Below are positions 1-8,557 of a DNA stretch of 64,000 nucleotides, piece after piece (within the stretch, counting starts at the first letter, position 1; the number at the start of each line of letters is the position of its first letter). A program made the position numbers and the translations under genes. Location of the stretch: NCBI GenBank assembly GCA_036946405.1, contig JAQIJC010000001.1, forward strand, positions 491,501 to 555,500, written 5' to 3'. The notes under the pieces were generated by a model that had not been told where the DNA came from, made no database searches, and was given only the letters and a program-made list of their open reading frames with translations. This stretch comes from Sphingomonas phyllosphaerae (GTDB taxonomy: Bacteria; Pseudomonadota; Alphaproteobacteria; Sphingomonadales; Sphingomonadaceae).

Positions 1-949
1 CCGCACCGTGCGGTTTGATGAGATGTTCTTCGGCGAACCGCCCCTGCTCGACCGCCAGTCGGCTGCGCTCCTCGCGATCGTAGACGATGCGGGTCAGCGA
101 ATAGTCCTGGTAGGAAAGGCTCGGCTGGTAACGTTCGGCCGCGGCCGAGTTCGCGTTATAGATTTCGGGACGATAGATCTTCTGGAAGCTTTCCATCGTG
201 CTGATCGTGCTGGCGAGTTCCAGGGCGGAATACTCCGCGACCAGATCGCCGATGTGATAGAAGGCCAGCGGCGCGACGCTGTGCGGCGGCATGAAGTAGC
301 GCGCCTTCATCCCCATCTTCGCGAAGTAGAGATCGGTCGCCGACCGCGTGTCGTTGCGATATTCCACCCCCAGGATCGGATGCGCATTCGCGGTGCGGTG
401 ATAGACCTCCCGGCTCGACACACTCAGGCAGATCACCGGCGGCTTGCCGAAGCGCTCGCGATAGGCGTCCGACCGGAGGAAAAGCTTGAACAGATTGCCG
501 TGCAGTTCGCCGAATTGCTCGGGTGCCCCGCCGCCGTTCTGCGCGACATGCGCGGGCATCACGACGCTGAAATCGTAATCGCGGATGTAGGACGAGAAAT
601 TGTTGCCGACCATGCCGTCGGTGCGGGTGCCACTGCGCCGGTCGGTGACGATGGTATGCAGGATCTCGATCAAAGGAAAGGCGTGGTCGCCCTGCTCGTC
701 GCCGATCCGCAACGCCGCAGAGATGATCCCGAGCGTCAGCGTGTAACGGTCGCCTGCCGGATTGTCCCAGTGCATCAGCGCGTTGAAGCGGCGGTCGATC
801 ATCGCCAGCGTCCTGCGCAGATTCTCGCGACGGCTTTCGCCGCGCGCCAGATTGGCGAAATTGGTGGTGACGCGCGTGTTGTCGGCGGGACGGTAATCCT
901 CGTCGAACGGGATGCTGCTGATCGTGAAGGTCAATGCGTTGCTCGTCAT
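1..949 (-). CDS. mesX: DUF1852 family protein, MesX-type partner of a core methionine synthase (3' end cut by window edge)
   Basis: The frame opens at ATG 949 and stays open to base 1, giving about 316 residues. I read it directly on the minus strand. The N-terminus MTSNALTFTISSIPFDEDYR, the segment NTRVTTNFANLARGE and the later RRFNALMHWDNPAGDRYTL fit the DUF1852 family (about 325 aa), so only a few C-terminal residues should be missing. Members called MesX work with MesD, a short folate-independent methionine synthase, and are proposed to be oxygenase-like; the chemistry is not settled. The cobalamin riboswitch upstream fits a B12-independent methionine route switched off when B12 is present. 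I infer that mesD follows to the left of the window. The open frames running antisense across this gene are shadows. Confidence 0.85.
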   Translation of the reverse strand, partial: MTSNALTFTISSIPFDEDYRPADNTRVTTNFANLARGESRRENLRRTLAMIDRRFNALMHWDNPAGDRYTLTLGIISAALRIGDEQGDHAFPLIEILHTIVTDRRSGTRTDGMVGNNFSSYIRDYDFSVVMPAHVAQNGGGAPEQFGELHGNLFKLFLRSDAYRERFGKPPVICLSVSSREVYHRTANAHPILGVEYRNDTRSATDLYFAKMGMKARYFMPPHSVAPLAFYHIGDLVAEYSALELASTISTMESFQKIYRPEIYNANSAAAERYQPSLSYQDYSLTRIVYDREERSRLAVEQGRFAEEHLIKPHGA

Positions 950-1078
950 GACACACCTGCTGTTGCGGGCAGGGGTCCAGGAAGAGCGCGCCAGGCGAAG
1001 ACCGGCGCGGACGGCCTTACGCCACGCGCCATGCGTCGAGCGCGATCCACCGGAGGAACCCCCGTCCGAGGAACGTTA

Positions 1079-1281
1079 TCGCGTCGCAGGCAGGTCTCCT
1101 GGCTTACGGGTCGACGCAGTGGCTCCGGCCTTCCCGGATGCCTTGCGAGCGTCCAGTGACACGAAATGGAGCCGCCGCTCGCCGCTTACAGTTGCGGGGG
1201 CAGCGCCGGAATTTGCCCCGAAAGACAGCACCGGCTTCCCGTCTTAGCCTCGTCGCCATGCCTGGAACGAGGAACCTCGAC
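1079..1281 (-). promoter_or_regulatory. Cobalamin (AdoCbl) riboswitch upstream of the DUF1852 gene
   Basis: Read on the minus strand, this leader carries the conserved cobalamin-riboswitch blocks in the right order. GGGAAGCCGGTG lies near 1235, GCCCCCGCAACTGTAAGCGG at 1201-1182, GCCACTGCG near 1120, and the terminal B12-box element AAGCCAGGAGACCTGCC at 1105-1089. It ends about 130 nt before the start codon at 949. Cobalamin riboswitches normally repress B12-independent isozymes or B12 uptake genes, so repression by adenosylcobalamin is expected here. Outer boundaries are approximate. Confidence 0.92.
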
Positions 1282-1320
1282 CGGGCGGATGAACACCATC
1301 GAGGACCCGCTGTCAACATC

Positions 1321-1342
1321 GACATAAAGATATCTTTATGTC
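1321..1342. promoter_or_regulatory. Perfect 22-bp palindromic operator candidate
   Basis: The half-site GACATAAAGAT is followed at once by its exact reverse complement, giving 22 bp of perfect dyad symmetry in an AT-rich patch within GC-rich DNA. It lies just upstream of the cobalamin riboswitch, where the promoter of the DUF1852 transcript should be, and about 150 bp upstream of the gene at 1495. The length and AAAGATATCTTT core suit a homodimeric winged-helix repressor. ArsR-family SahR regulators of methionine-cycle genes in Proteobacteria are a candidate, but I have not matched the motif to a reference. Confidence 0.6.
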
Positions 1343-1494
1343 TTTAAGCGTTGGCTGCGAAAATCATCTCGCCGCGTGTCGCCCGAACACGCCCGATCGT
1401 CACTTCACCAAAATGGGTCCTTACCGGACCTTGCCGCGCACCCAAGCGCGCGATAGCAAATCGGGTCCGCGGGGGCGGACGGGGGGATAGCCGG

Positions 1495-2262
1495 ATGAAG
1501 AAGCGCGCACGCCTTGTCGCTGCGGCCATGACGCTGGCTGCGCTCTATCCTCAACCCGCCGCCGCGCAGGAACATACCGCGGTAAAGGCCGGTTTTGCGC
1601 TCCCGGCGAACAGCGGCAAGACGATCCTCGTCTTCCGTCCTGCCGTGCGGGTCGGCGCGCAATCGACCGGCGGCCTGTTCGAACCCAATGGCGACTGGAC
1701 CGATCGCGCGCGCGCCAATCTTGAGGCCGCGCTCGCCGCGCGACAGGCGGCACTCGGCAACATCGTGCTCGCCGCGCCCGTCGCGTTCGGCGACGACGCC
1801 CGGCTGGTGGAGGAATATCAGGCGCTGTTCGGTGCGCTTTCCCGCGCCGTCATCGGATACCAGTTCTTTCGTGGCAACCGCCTTCCCACCAAGAAGCGGG
1901 AGAACAAGGCGGGTGTGTTCGACTGGTCGCTGGGCAGCGGCGTGTCCGCACTGCCCGGTGCGAAGGACGCGGACTACGCGCTCTTCATCTACGACAAGGA
2001 TGCCTATGGCTCGACCGGTCGCAAGATCCTGCAGATCTTCGCCGCGCTCGGTCCCGGAATTCCGGTGAAGTCCGGCGAACATGCCGGCTATGCAGGGCTG
2101 GTCGACCTTAGGTCCGGCGACGTGGTGTGGCTCAACGCCGATCTGGCGATGGGCGGCGACGTTCGCACGCCGGAGGGCGCGCAGAAGCGCATCGGTCAGT
2201 TGCTCGAGGATTTTCCCGGCAGCACCGCCGCCCCGGCGGCACCCGCCGCGTCGACGAAATGA
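1495..2262 (+). CDS. Secreted protein of unknown function, first gene of a three-gene operon
   Basis: This is a 255-aa protein with a clear Sec signal peptide (MKKRARLVAAAMTLAALYPQ, cleavage near the AAAQ that follows). I do not recognise the family. The frame could start at 1351, but ATG 1495 is preferred because it puts the signal peptide at the N-terminus and has a purine-rich GGGGGGATAG ribosome-binding region. The mature part holds a segment starting KTILVFRPAVRVG and ends in an Ala/Pro-rich tail. The stop overlaps the next ATG (ATGA at 2259-2262), so it should be translationally coupled to the M48 peptidase. A periplasmic role linked to that peptidase is an inference from position only. 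Confidence 0.7.
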   Translation: MKKRARLVAAAMTLAALYPQPAAAQEHTAVKAGFALPANSGKTILVFRPAVRVGAQSTGGLFEPNGDWTDRARANLEAALAARQAALGNIVLAAPVAFGDDARLVEEYQALFGALSRAVIGYQFFRGNRLPTKKRENKAGVFDWSLGSGVSALPGAKDADYALFIYDKDAYGSTGRKILQIFAALGPGIPVKSGEHAGYAGLVDLRSGDVVWLNADLAMGGDVRTPEGAQKRIGQLLEDFPGSTAAPAAPAASTK

Positions 2263-3464
2263 CGCGCCGTCGCGCCGGCCTTTGCGCCATATTGCCTGTC
2301 CTCGCGCCCGTGCTGGCGGCGGCGACGACACCCGCGCCGCCGCCGCCACCCTATACCGGCGCCTATCAACCGCAGGGCGTCGACGAGATCGGGCTGTGGA
2401 AAGAGATGGACGAGGACGAGCGCGTCCTCGCCAATTCGCCGGTCCTGATCCGCGACGAGGCGCTCAACGCCTATGTGCGCGGCGTGCTGTGCGCCACCGT
2501 CGGCGCGGATCGCTGCAAGGCCGCGCGCCTCTACATCCTGCGGACGCCGCTGTTCAACGCGAACATGGCGCCCAACGGCACGATGCGCGTGTTCAGCGGG
2601 CTCTTGCTCCGCGTGCGCAGCGAGGCCGAACTCGGCGCGGTGCTGGGGCATGAATTCGGCCATTTCGAACAGCGCCACTCGCTTGCCGCGTTCAAGGCCC
2701 ACCGCGCCGGCACCGATGTCCTCAGCTGGGGTGCGGTGCTCGCCGGGATGCTCCCCTATGCACAGGGAGCGTATAGCCTTCGGAACATGCAGATCTCGAT
2801 CTACGGTCGGCTCTCGCGCTTCAGCCGCGATCAGGAGCGCGACGCCGATCTGCACGGCATCGGCTATTTGAACGGCAGCGCGCTGCGCCCGCAGGCGGCC
2901 TCGGTGGTGTGGCAGAACGTGATGACCGAGGCGGAGCGTTCCGCCGCCGCGCGCGGGCAGGCGCACCCGCGCTTCGACCGCATTCCGTTCTTCGCCTCGC
3001 ATCCCGCCGATGCCGAGCGTGCCGCGACGATGGCCGCGCTCGCCCGGCCGGACGCCGCGACGCGCGACGACGGCGCGGCGCGCTATGCCGCGGCGCTGGC
3101 GCCATGGCTGCCGCTGTTCCTCGACGATCAGATCAAGCTCAACGACTTCGGCGCCAGCGACTATCTGATCGGGATGCTGGGCGAACATGGCGCGACCGCG
3201 CCATTATGGGTCGCACGCGGCGACCTGTACCGCGCCCGCGGCTATCCGCGCGATCTGGTGTCAGCGGCCGAATTCTACGCCAACGCGATCGCGCTCGATC
3301 CGAATTTGCCGGAGGCGCAACGCGGACTGGGCCTGTCGCTGTTCAAGACCGGGCGGCGGGCCGAGGGTGCCGAGGCGCTGCGCCGCTACCTCCAGCTCAA
3401 ACCCGCGGCGCCCGATGCCGCGATGATCGGGATGCTGGTTGCCACCGCAGGACAGGGCCAATGA
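2259..3464 (+). CDS. M48-family zinc metallopeptidase with C-terminal TPR-like repeats
   Basis: This 401-aa protein has a hydrophobic, Ala/Pro-rich signal sequence (about residues 1-25). The zinc motif HEFGH is at residues 131-135, and a downstream RDQERDADLHG (about 190-200) supplies the glutamate ligand and matches the M48 pattern. The C-terminal 70 or so residues (AEFYANAIALDPNLPEAQRG, then LFKTGRRAEGAEALRRYL) form TPR-like helices, an arrangement seen in BepA-type periplasmic M48 proteases that work on outer-membrane protein quality. Overlapping ATGA junctions at both ends tie it to the flanking secreted proteins. The ATG at 2259 is chosen over an upstream in-frame start because of coupling and the signal peptide. 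Confidence 0.85.
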   Translation: MTRRRAGLCAILPVLAPVLAAATTPAPPPPPYTGAYQPQGVDEIGLWKEMDEDERVLANSPVLIRDEALNAYVRGVLCATVGADRCKAARLYILRTPLFNANMAPNGTMRVFSGLLLRVRSEAELGAVLGHEFGHFEQRHSLAAFKAHRAGTDVLSWGAVLAGMLPYAQGAYSLRNMQISIYGRLSRFSRDQERDADLHGIGYLNGSALRPQAASVVWQNVMTEAERSAAARGQAHPRFDRIPFFASHPADAERAATMAALARPDAATRDDGAARYAAALAPWLPLFLDDQIKLNDFGASDYLIGMLGEHGATAPLWVARGDLYRARGYPRDLVSAAEFYANAIALDPNLPEAQRGLGLSLFKTGRRAEGAEALRRYLQLKPAAPDAAMIGMLVATAGQGQ

Positions 3465-4066
3465 CGATGACGAGGACCAGGACCGCCACGCTGGCACTGT
3501 TCGCGGCGGCCGCGCCGCTGTTCGCGATGCCGGCGGCGGCGCACGGCTATCGTGAACAGGGCAAGCCGGTCGCGGTCGCCGCGTCGACGCTGGTCGTGAT
3601 CCCGAACCGCGACTGGAACCAGCTCGCGGGCAAGCCCGGCAAGAAGGCCGAGAGATGGACGCTGGACGGCGAACAGCTCGATCAGGTCACCTTCTACGGC
3701 GGGATCGCACCGGGCGAACCGCTGCTCCGCGAACGCGACCGGAAGCACAGGCCGCTGCCAAAGCTCACCCGCGAGACCTTGCTCGCCGAGGTGCCGGAGT
3801 TGCTCGAGGCCACCTATCGCACCGATCGCGCAATCGCCAGCTTCACGCTCCACGACGCCCGGCCCGAACGCTTCCTCGGCACCGACGGCATCCGCTTCGC
3901 CTATGAATATGTCGACGACGACAATCTGCCGCGCCGCGGGGAGGCACATGCCGCGCTGGTTAAGGGGCAGCTCTACATGGCGACGCTCGACGCCCCGCGG
4001 CTGCATTACTTCGACCGCGTCGCCCCCAGTTATCGCGCGCTGATCGACAGCGCGACGCTGCGCTGA
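3461..4066 (+). CDS. Secreted hypothetical protein, third gene of the M48 operon
   Basis: This 201-aa protein has a signal peptide that begins MTMTRTRTATLALFAAAAPL and ends at AAAHG. I cannot assign a family. The mature part has a conserved-looking opening, VAVAASTLVVIPNRDWNQL, and a segment ERFLGTDGIRFAYEYVDDDN. It starts inside the stop of the M48 peptidase gene (ATGA at 3461-3464). It may be a periplasmic or lipid-facing partner of the peptidase; this rests on operon position alone. No lipobox or membrane anchor is visible after the signal peptide. Confidence 0.7.
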   Translation: MTMTRTRTATLALFAAAAPLFAMPAAAHGYREQGKPVAVAASTLVVIPNRDWNQLAGKPGKKAERWTLDGEQLDQVTFYGGIAPGEPLLRERDRKHRPLPKLTRETLLAEVPELLEATYRTDRAIASFTLHDARPERFLGTDGIRFAYEYVDDDNLPRRGEAHAALVKGQLYMATLDAPRLHYFDRVAPSYRALIDSATLR

Positions 4067-4123
4067 CCGGACGATCCCCAACGGATATTGACCCGCCCGC
4101 GTCGCTGCCCGAAGGCACGGGCC

Positions 4124-5128
4124 ATGCGCTTCTTTTCCGACAATGCCGCCCCGGTCCATCCCGCCGTGCTGCGCGCGATCGCTGCGGCGGATACGCTCGA
4201 TACCGCCTATGACGGCGATCGCTGGTCGAAGGCGCTCGACGAACGTTTCTCGGCCTTGTTCGAGACCGCGGTACGCGTGCTGTGGGTGCCGAGCGGCACC
4301 GCCGCCAATTGCCTCGCGCTCGCCGCCTTGTGCCCGCCGCACGGCTCGGTCGTCTGCCACCGCGAGGCGCATATCCAGAACGACGAATGCGGCGCGCCCG
4401 AATTCTATACGCACGGCGCCAAGCTGCTGCTCGCCGAGGGCGACGGCGCGAAGCTTACCCCCGCCAGCGCCGCGGCGGTGCTCGATCGCCAGCGCTACGA
4501 CGTGCACCAACAGCGCCCGCACGCGCTGTCGATCACCAACGCCACCGAATATGGCCGCGTCTACGCCCCCGCCGAGGTCGCGGCCCTCGGCGCGCTCGCG
4601 AAGGAGCGCAAGCTCGGCTTCCATATCGACGGCGCGCGCTTCGCCAATGCGGTGGTGTCGACCGGCGCGTCGCCCGCCGATCTCACATGGCGCGGCGGCG
4701 CGGATGCGCTCAGCTTCGGCTTCGTCAAGAACGGCGGGATGAACGCCGAGGCGCTGGTGTTCTTCGATCACGACCTTGCCGACGCGACGCTCTATCGCCG
4801 CAAGCGCGCCGGGCATCTGCTGTCGAAGGGCCGCTATCTCGCCGCGCAATTGCTCGCGATGCTCGACGACGACGTGTGGCTCGACTGCGCGCGCGGCGCG
4901 AATGCCGGCGCGGCGCTGCTCGCGCAGGCGGCGGGGGCGCGGCTGCTCCACCCCGTCGAGGCGAACGAGGTGTTCCTGCGCGTCACCGCCAGCGAGGCCG
5001 CCTCGCTGCGCGCCGCCGGGTTCGACTTCTACGACTGGGGCGTCGGCGAGGCGCGGCTGGTGGTCAGCTGGAACCAGCGCGCCGACGACATCCGCCCGCT
5101 CGCCGACGCGATCGCCGCGCTGGGATGA
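4124..5128 (+). CDS. Low-specificity threonine aldolase / beta-eliminating lyase family protein
   Basis: This 334-aa protein belongs to the fold-type I PLP enzymes that cleave L-threonine or allo-threonine to glycine and acetaldehyde. The start MRFFSDNAAPVHPAV is characteristic. The PLP-contacting aspartate is in HIDGARF (D169), and the Schiff-base lysine is most likely K202 in LSFGFVKNGGM. ATG 4124 is chosen over a TTG at 4088 because family alignment begins at MRFFSDN. The last four bases overlap the next gene (ATGA), coupling it to an EamA transporter that might export an amino acid or metabolite. Substrate stereospecificity cannot be read from the sequence. Confidence 0.85.
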   Translation: MRFFSDNAAPVHPAVLRAIAAADTLDTAYDGDRWSKALDERFSALFETAVRVLWVPSGTAANCLALAALCPPHGSVVCHREAHIQNDECGAPEFYTHGAKLLLAEGDGAKLTPASAAAVLDRQRYDVHQQRPHALSITNATEYGRVYAPAEVAALGALAKERKLGFHIDGARFANAVVSTGASPADLTWRGGADALSFGFVKNGGMNAEALVFFDHDLADATLYRRKRAGHLLSKGRYLAAQLLAMLDDDVWLDCARGANAGAALLAQAAGARLLHPVEANEVFLRVTASEAASLRAAGFDFYDWGVGEARLVVSWNQRADDIRPLADAIAALG

Positions 5129-6066
5129 GCCCCGCCGATCCCCCCAACAGCACGCGCGCCGCGGTGCTGGTGCCGTTCGCGCTGGTGGTGCTGATCTGGG
5201 GCTCGACCTGGATCGTGATCCGCGACCAGCTGCACGGCGGCGCGGTCGCGGTGCCGGCGAGCTGGTCGGTCAGCTATCGCTTCCTCGTCGCCGGGCTCAC
5301 GCTGGCGGCGGTCGCGGCGTGGCAGCGCGCGCCCGGCACCCGCGCGCTCTTTGCGCAACCCGGCTTCTGGCGGTTCGCCGCGCTGCTCGGCGTCTTCCAG
5401 TTCGTGCTCAACTTCAACTTCGTCTACCGCGCGGAGGAGCATATCACCTCCGGGCTGGTCGCGGTGATCTTCGCGCTGCTGCTCGTCCCCAATGCCTTGT
5501 TCGCGCGCCTCTTCCTCGGTCAGCGGATGGGGCGGCAATTGCTGCTCGGCTCGGCGATCGCGATGAGCGGGGTAGCGCTGCTGTTCATCAAGGAAGCGCG
5601 CGGCGACCCCGGCGGGCCGGCCGAATCGCTGATCGGCATCGCCTTCACGCTCTGCGCGATCCTGTCGGCATCGACCGCCAATGTCATGCAGGCGACGAAG
5701 ACCGCGGCGCGCTATCCGATGGTCCCGACGCTCGCCACCGCGATGCTGATCGGCGCGGCGATCGACGCCGGCTGGGCGTGGATCACCACCGGCGCACCGG
5801 TGTTCGACCTCCGCCCCGGATACGTCGCGGGCGTGCTGTACCTCGGCATCATCGCCTCGGCGCTCGCCTTCACCTTATACTTCCGCATCATCCGCACGAT
5901 CGGCCCCGCCAAGGCCGCCTATAACGGCGTGATCGTTCCGGTGATCGCGATGCTGCTGTCGACGGTGTTCGAGGGCTATCGCTGGACGTCGCTGGCGGCG
6001 GCCGGCGCAGGGCTTGCCGCGGTCGGGCTGGTGGTGGCGCTCAGCGCGCGCAGGCCGGCGCGATAA
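5125..6066 (+). CDS. DMT-superfamily EamA-type transporter
   Basis: This 313-aa inner-membrane protein has about ten transmembrane helices and the two-fold repeated EamA layout. The N-terminal repeat opens with the typical VLIWGSTWIVIRDQ. The second repeat ends with a helix bearing GPAKAAYNGVIVPVIAMLLS, close to the conserved end of EamA proteins. It is coupled to the aldolase gene by ATGA. The family exports amino acids, nucleosides or other small metabolites; the substrate is unknown. Its last 91 bp overlap the 3' end of the convergent gene on the other strand. Confidence 0.85.
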   Translation: MSPADPPNSTRAAVLVPFALVVLIWGSTWIVIRDQLHGGAVAVPASWSVSYRFLVAGLTLAAVAAWQRAPGTRALFAQPGFWRFAALLGVFQFVLNFNFVYRAEEHITSGLVAVIFALLLVPNALFARLFLGQRMGRQLLLGSAIAMSGVALLFIKEARGDPGGPAESLIGIAFTLCAILSASTANVMQATKTAARYPMVPTLATAMLIGAAIDAGWAWITTGAPVFDLRPGYVAGVLYLGIIASALAFTLYFRIIRTIGPAKAAYNGVIVPVIAMLLSTVFEGYRWTSLAAAGAGLAAVGLVVALSARRPAR

Positions 6067-6797
6067 TCGGGGTAGCGCGGCTGCCAGTTCAGCACGCGCT
6101 TCGCCTTGCCGCTCGCCACGCGACGGTTCTCGGCATGGAAGCCGCGCGCCGCCGGTGAGAGCTGCTCCAGCGGCACGATCGGCGGCGGCGCAATCCCCAG
6201 CAATTGCGCCGCATACAGCACCACCTCATCCTGCGCCGCCGGCAGATCGTCGGCGAGGTTGTACGCCCCCGCCGGCGCCTCAAATCCGGCGACGACCCCG
6301 CGCGCCAGATCGGCGACATGCACGCGGCTGAACACCTGCCCCGCGACGCCGGTGCGATGCGCCTCACCCCGCGCTACCCGGTCGAGCGGCGACCGCCCGG
6401 GACCATAGATGCCCGGCAGCCGGAACACCCGCGCGCCCAGCGCCATCCAGTCGGCATCGGCGCGGTTGCGCAGCGGCCGCCGCCCGCGATCCGCGGCGGC
6501 ATCTTCGTCCACCCAGGCGCCGCCGGTATCGCCGTAGACGCCGGTAGAGGAGAGATAGCCCAGCCACCGTCCCGTCAGCGCGTTCTCATACTGACGCAGC
6601 ACCGGATCGCCCACTTTGTCGGGCGGCACCGACGACAGCACATGCGTGCTCGCCGCCAGCCCGGCGCGCACCGCGTCCGCGTCGTCGAAGCGGATCGTCC
6701 CGTCGCGCCCGTCGCGCGTCGTCGCCAGCATTGGCGCACCCGCCGCCGCCGCCACCGCCCGCGCCGCATAGCCTGGTCCGAAGACGAACAACCGCAC
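5976..6797 (-). CDS. NAD(P)-dependent epimerase/dehydratase (extended SDR) family protein
   Basis: This is a 273-aa protein read from GTG 6797, preceded by a good GGAAGGA site; a longer frame from 6854 lacks such a signal. The nucleotide-binding start RLFVFGPGYAARAVA is a variant of the SDR glycine motif, and SSTGVYGDTGG matches the conserved sheet after the active site. FRLPGIYGPGRSP, further on, is typical of sugar epimerase or dehydratase relatives. The protein ends in an Ala/Thr/Pro-rich tail read antisense through the end of the transporter gene, so the true stop overlap is 91 bp. Substrate unknown. Confidence 0.8.
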   Translation of the reverse strand: MRLFVFGPGYAARAVAAAAGAPMLATTRDGRDGTIRFDDADAVRAGLAASTHVLSSVPPDKVGDPVLRQYENALTGRWLGYLSSTGVYGDTGGAWVDEDAAADRGRRPLRNRADADWMALGARVFRLPGIYGPGRSPLDRVARGEAHRTGVAGQVFSRVHVADLARGVVAGFEAPAGAYNLADDLPAAQDEVVLYAAQLLGIAPPPIVPLEQLSPAARGFHAENRRVASGKAKRVLNWQPRYPDYRAGLRALSATTSPTAASPAPAAASDVQR

Positions 6798-6871
6798 CGA
6801 CGATCCTTCCCGAAGCCCGTCGGCGACGTAGGCGAAGCACCCCCGATCGTCCACGGGTGCCGTGACGACGG

Positions 6872-8362
6872 TCAGCCCCGTCGCGCCAGTGCCTGCATCA
6901 TCCGGCGCACGCGACTGTCACGCCGCCGCCCTTCCCAGATCAGGAACAGCGCGACGGCGATCGTCACCAGATTCTTGATGCCGAAGAAATTCCACAGGAA
7001 GCCGGTCGTATAGCCGCCGTAGAGCGAGCTCATCGCGCGACCGAACAGGATCGACGCGATCCAGTTGCTCTCCGCGATCGACTGCGCGACCATCCGCATC
7101 ACGAACGCGTGAAACGCCGCGAGCAGCGACGAGACGAGCAGCAGCCCGGCGATCCCCATCGTCATCAACAGATAGGGATAGAGCGAGAAGACGAAGCCCG
7201 TGCCGCCTTCCATCGCCCAGCCGAGCAGCCGCGACGGGGTGAAGCGCTGCATGACGTAATAGAGGCCGAACCGCGTTCCCGCGCCCTCCGCATTCTGCGC
7301 GCCGGGCGTCATCCACGAGGCGACATCCGCCCCGATCGCGCGATCGTCGAACCGCGCGTTGGTCAGATATTTGTCGTCCGCGACGAACCAGAGCTGGCCC
7401 TGCAGCGCGACCCGCTGCCCGTATTTCTGCACCGCCGCGTCGACATCGGTCAGCGCGCCATAGGCGATCAGCACCGCCGGCACCGTCACGACGACGATCG
7501 CCACCACGATCGCGCCGATCGCGCCGGTCGGGATCGCCCGATCGTTGGCGATATGCACCAGCCCCACCGGAATGGAGAAGATGCTGAGGATCATCAGCAG
7601 CGAGGTGAACTTCTCGCCGAACAGCACCGACAGCGCCAGCAGCCAGACAAGGATCAGCGCAGCGCGCACGCGATACCCGGGCACGCAGAATAGCGCCCCG
7701 ATGAATGGCACCAGCACGGGGCGGTTGGTCATCCACGCCGAATAGATCGGCGAATCGATCTTGCGCAGATAGGCGAACCGGTCGAGGTGATCGAGCAACG
7801 GGAAGCCGTTGTTGATCCCCAGCCGAACCAGATACAGGCTCGCCGCGCCCATCACGATCAGCAGCCCGGTCCAGATGACCCGCCCATGCGGCTGCCAGCG
7901 GCGGGGTGCCTCGCGGAATGCCGTCTTCAGTCGCGGCCACGCCGCCTCGACCACGATCGTCGCGGTCAGGAAGAAGAGCACGTAGATCAGCAGCAACCGC
8001 GCGAACGCCCCGGTCGCGCGACCGGTGATCCCGGTTTCGACCATATAGGCCCCGCCCTCGATCGCCGCGCCGGAGATGAACTCGGTCAGGCGCAGCGCGA
8101 TCAGCGGCACGAACAGCAGGAAGGTCGCCGGCGCGGTCCGCAGCAGCCCGAAGGACAGCGACCCGAACAATGCCAGCGCCCCATACGCCCAGCCCGGCGA
8201 CGGCGCGGTCGCCGCCCCGAAGGCGACCAGCGCGCCGAGCACGAAATGGATCGCGAACATGCCGCCGAACGCCCGGGCGCGGGCGGCATAGGGCATCGGA
8301 CGCCCATTCGCCGGTCGCGCGCGCCGTCCGGACGGCAAACGGTCTGCGCCAACGAGCGCCAT
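6872..8362 (-). CDS. Polytopic membrane protein, polysaccharide polymerase-like
   Basis: This 496-aa protein has ten or more hydrophobic helices and a large hydrophilic loop (roughly residues 290-350), the general layout of Wzy/O-antigen-polymerase-like proteins. The start at ATG 8362 follows AAGGACCC. It lies divergent from the beta-helix gene and upstream glycosyltransferases, which supports a role in polymerising or exporting an exopolysaccharide. Sequence conservation in this class is too low to name the glycan. Only the membrane architecture and the neighbourhood support the call. Confidence 0.65.
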   Translation of the reverse strand: MALVGADRLPSGRRARPANGRPMPYAARARAFGGMFAIHFVLGALVAFGAATAPSPGWAYGALALFGSLSFGLLRTAPATFLLFVPLIALRLTEFISGAAIEGGAYMVETGITGRATGAFARLLLIYVLFFLTATIVVEAAWPRLKTAFREAPRRWQPHGRVIWTGLLIVMGAASLYLVRLGINNGFPLLDHLDRFAYLRKIDSPIYSAWMTNRPVLVPFIGALFCVPGYRVRAALILVWLLALSVLFGEKFTSLLMILSIFSIPVGLVHIANDRAIPTGAIGAIVVAIVVVTVPAVLIAYGALTDVDAAVQKYGQRVALQGQLWFVADDKYLTNARFDDRAIGADVASWMTPGAQNAEGAGTRFGLYYVMQRFTPSRLLGWAMEGGTGFVFSLYPYLLMTMGIAGLLLVSSLLAAFHAFVMRMVAQSIAESNWIASILFGRAMSSLYGGYTTGFLWNFFGIKNLVTIAVALFLIWEGRRRDSRVRRMMQALARRG

Positions 8363-8557
8363 ATCCGGGTCCTTGCGTGGTGGCGTGTCTGCGTGCCGTC
8401 GATACGGTCCGCACCACCGCCTGCGCAACTCCACCGGGTCGCTCCGCAGGCCGCGGCATCGGGAAAAAACGGCCAAACCACGCGCCAAATCGCCAATTCG
8501 GGGCAGCACGCCGTCACGCCGCGCCACCGCCCGCTCTATGCAGAGCGTGCCGCTGCC

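Noticed and set aside
8..1159. Long plus-strand open frame of 383 residues over the left end
   Set aside because: It is antisense to the MesX-type gene and riboswitch, has Arg/His/Gln-rich composition, and resembles no family. The minus-strand reading is clearly protein-like.
3386..4951. A 521-residue minus-strand frame across the aldolase and neighbouring genes
   Set aside because: Its composition is that of a shadow frame in high-GC DNA and both strands cannot be coding here; the plus-strand genes have clear motifs.
7787..8557. Extension of the beta-helix frame upstream by 257 codons
   Set aside because: It is antisense to the polymerase-like gene and has a Gln/Arg-rich composition; the signal sequence begins at 8558.
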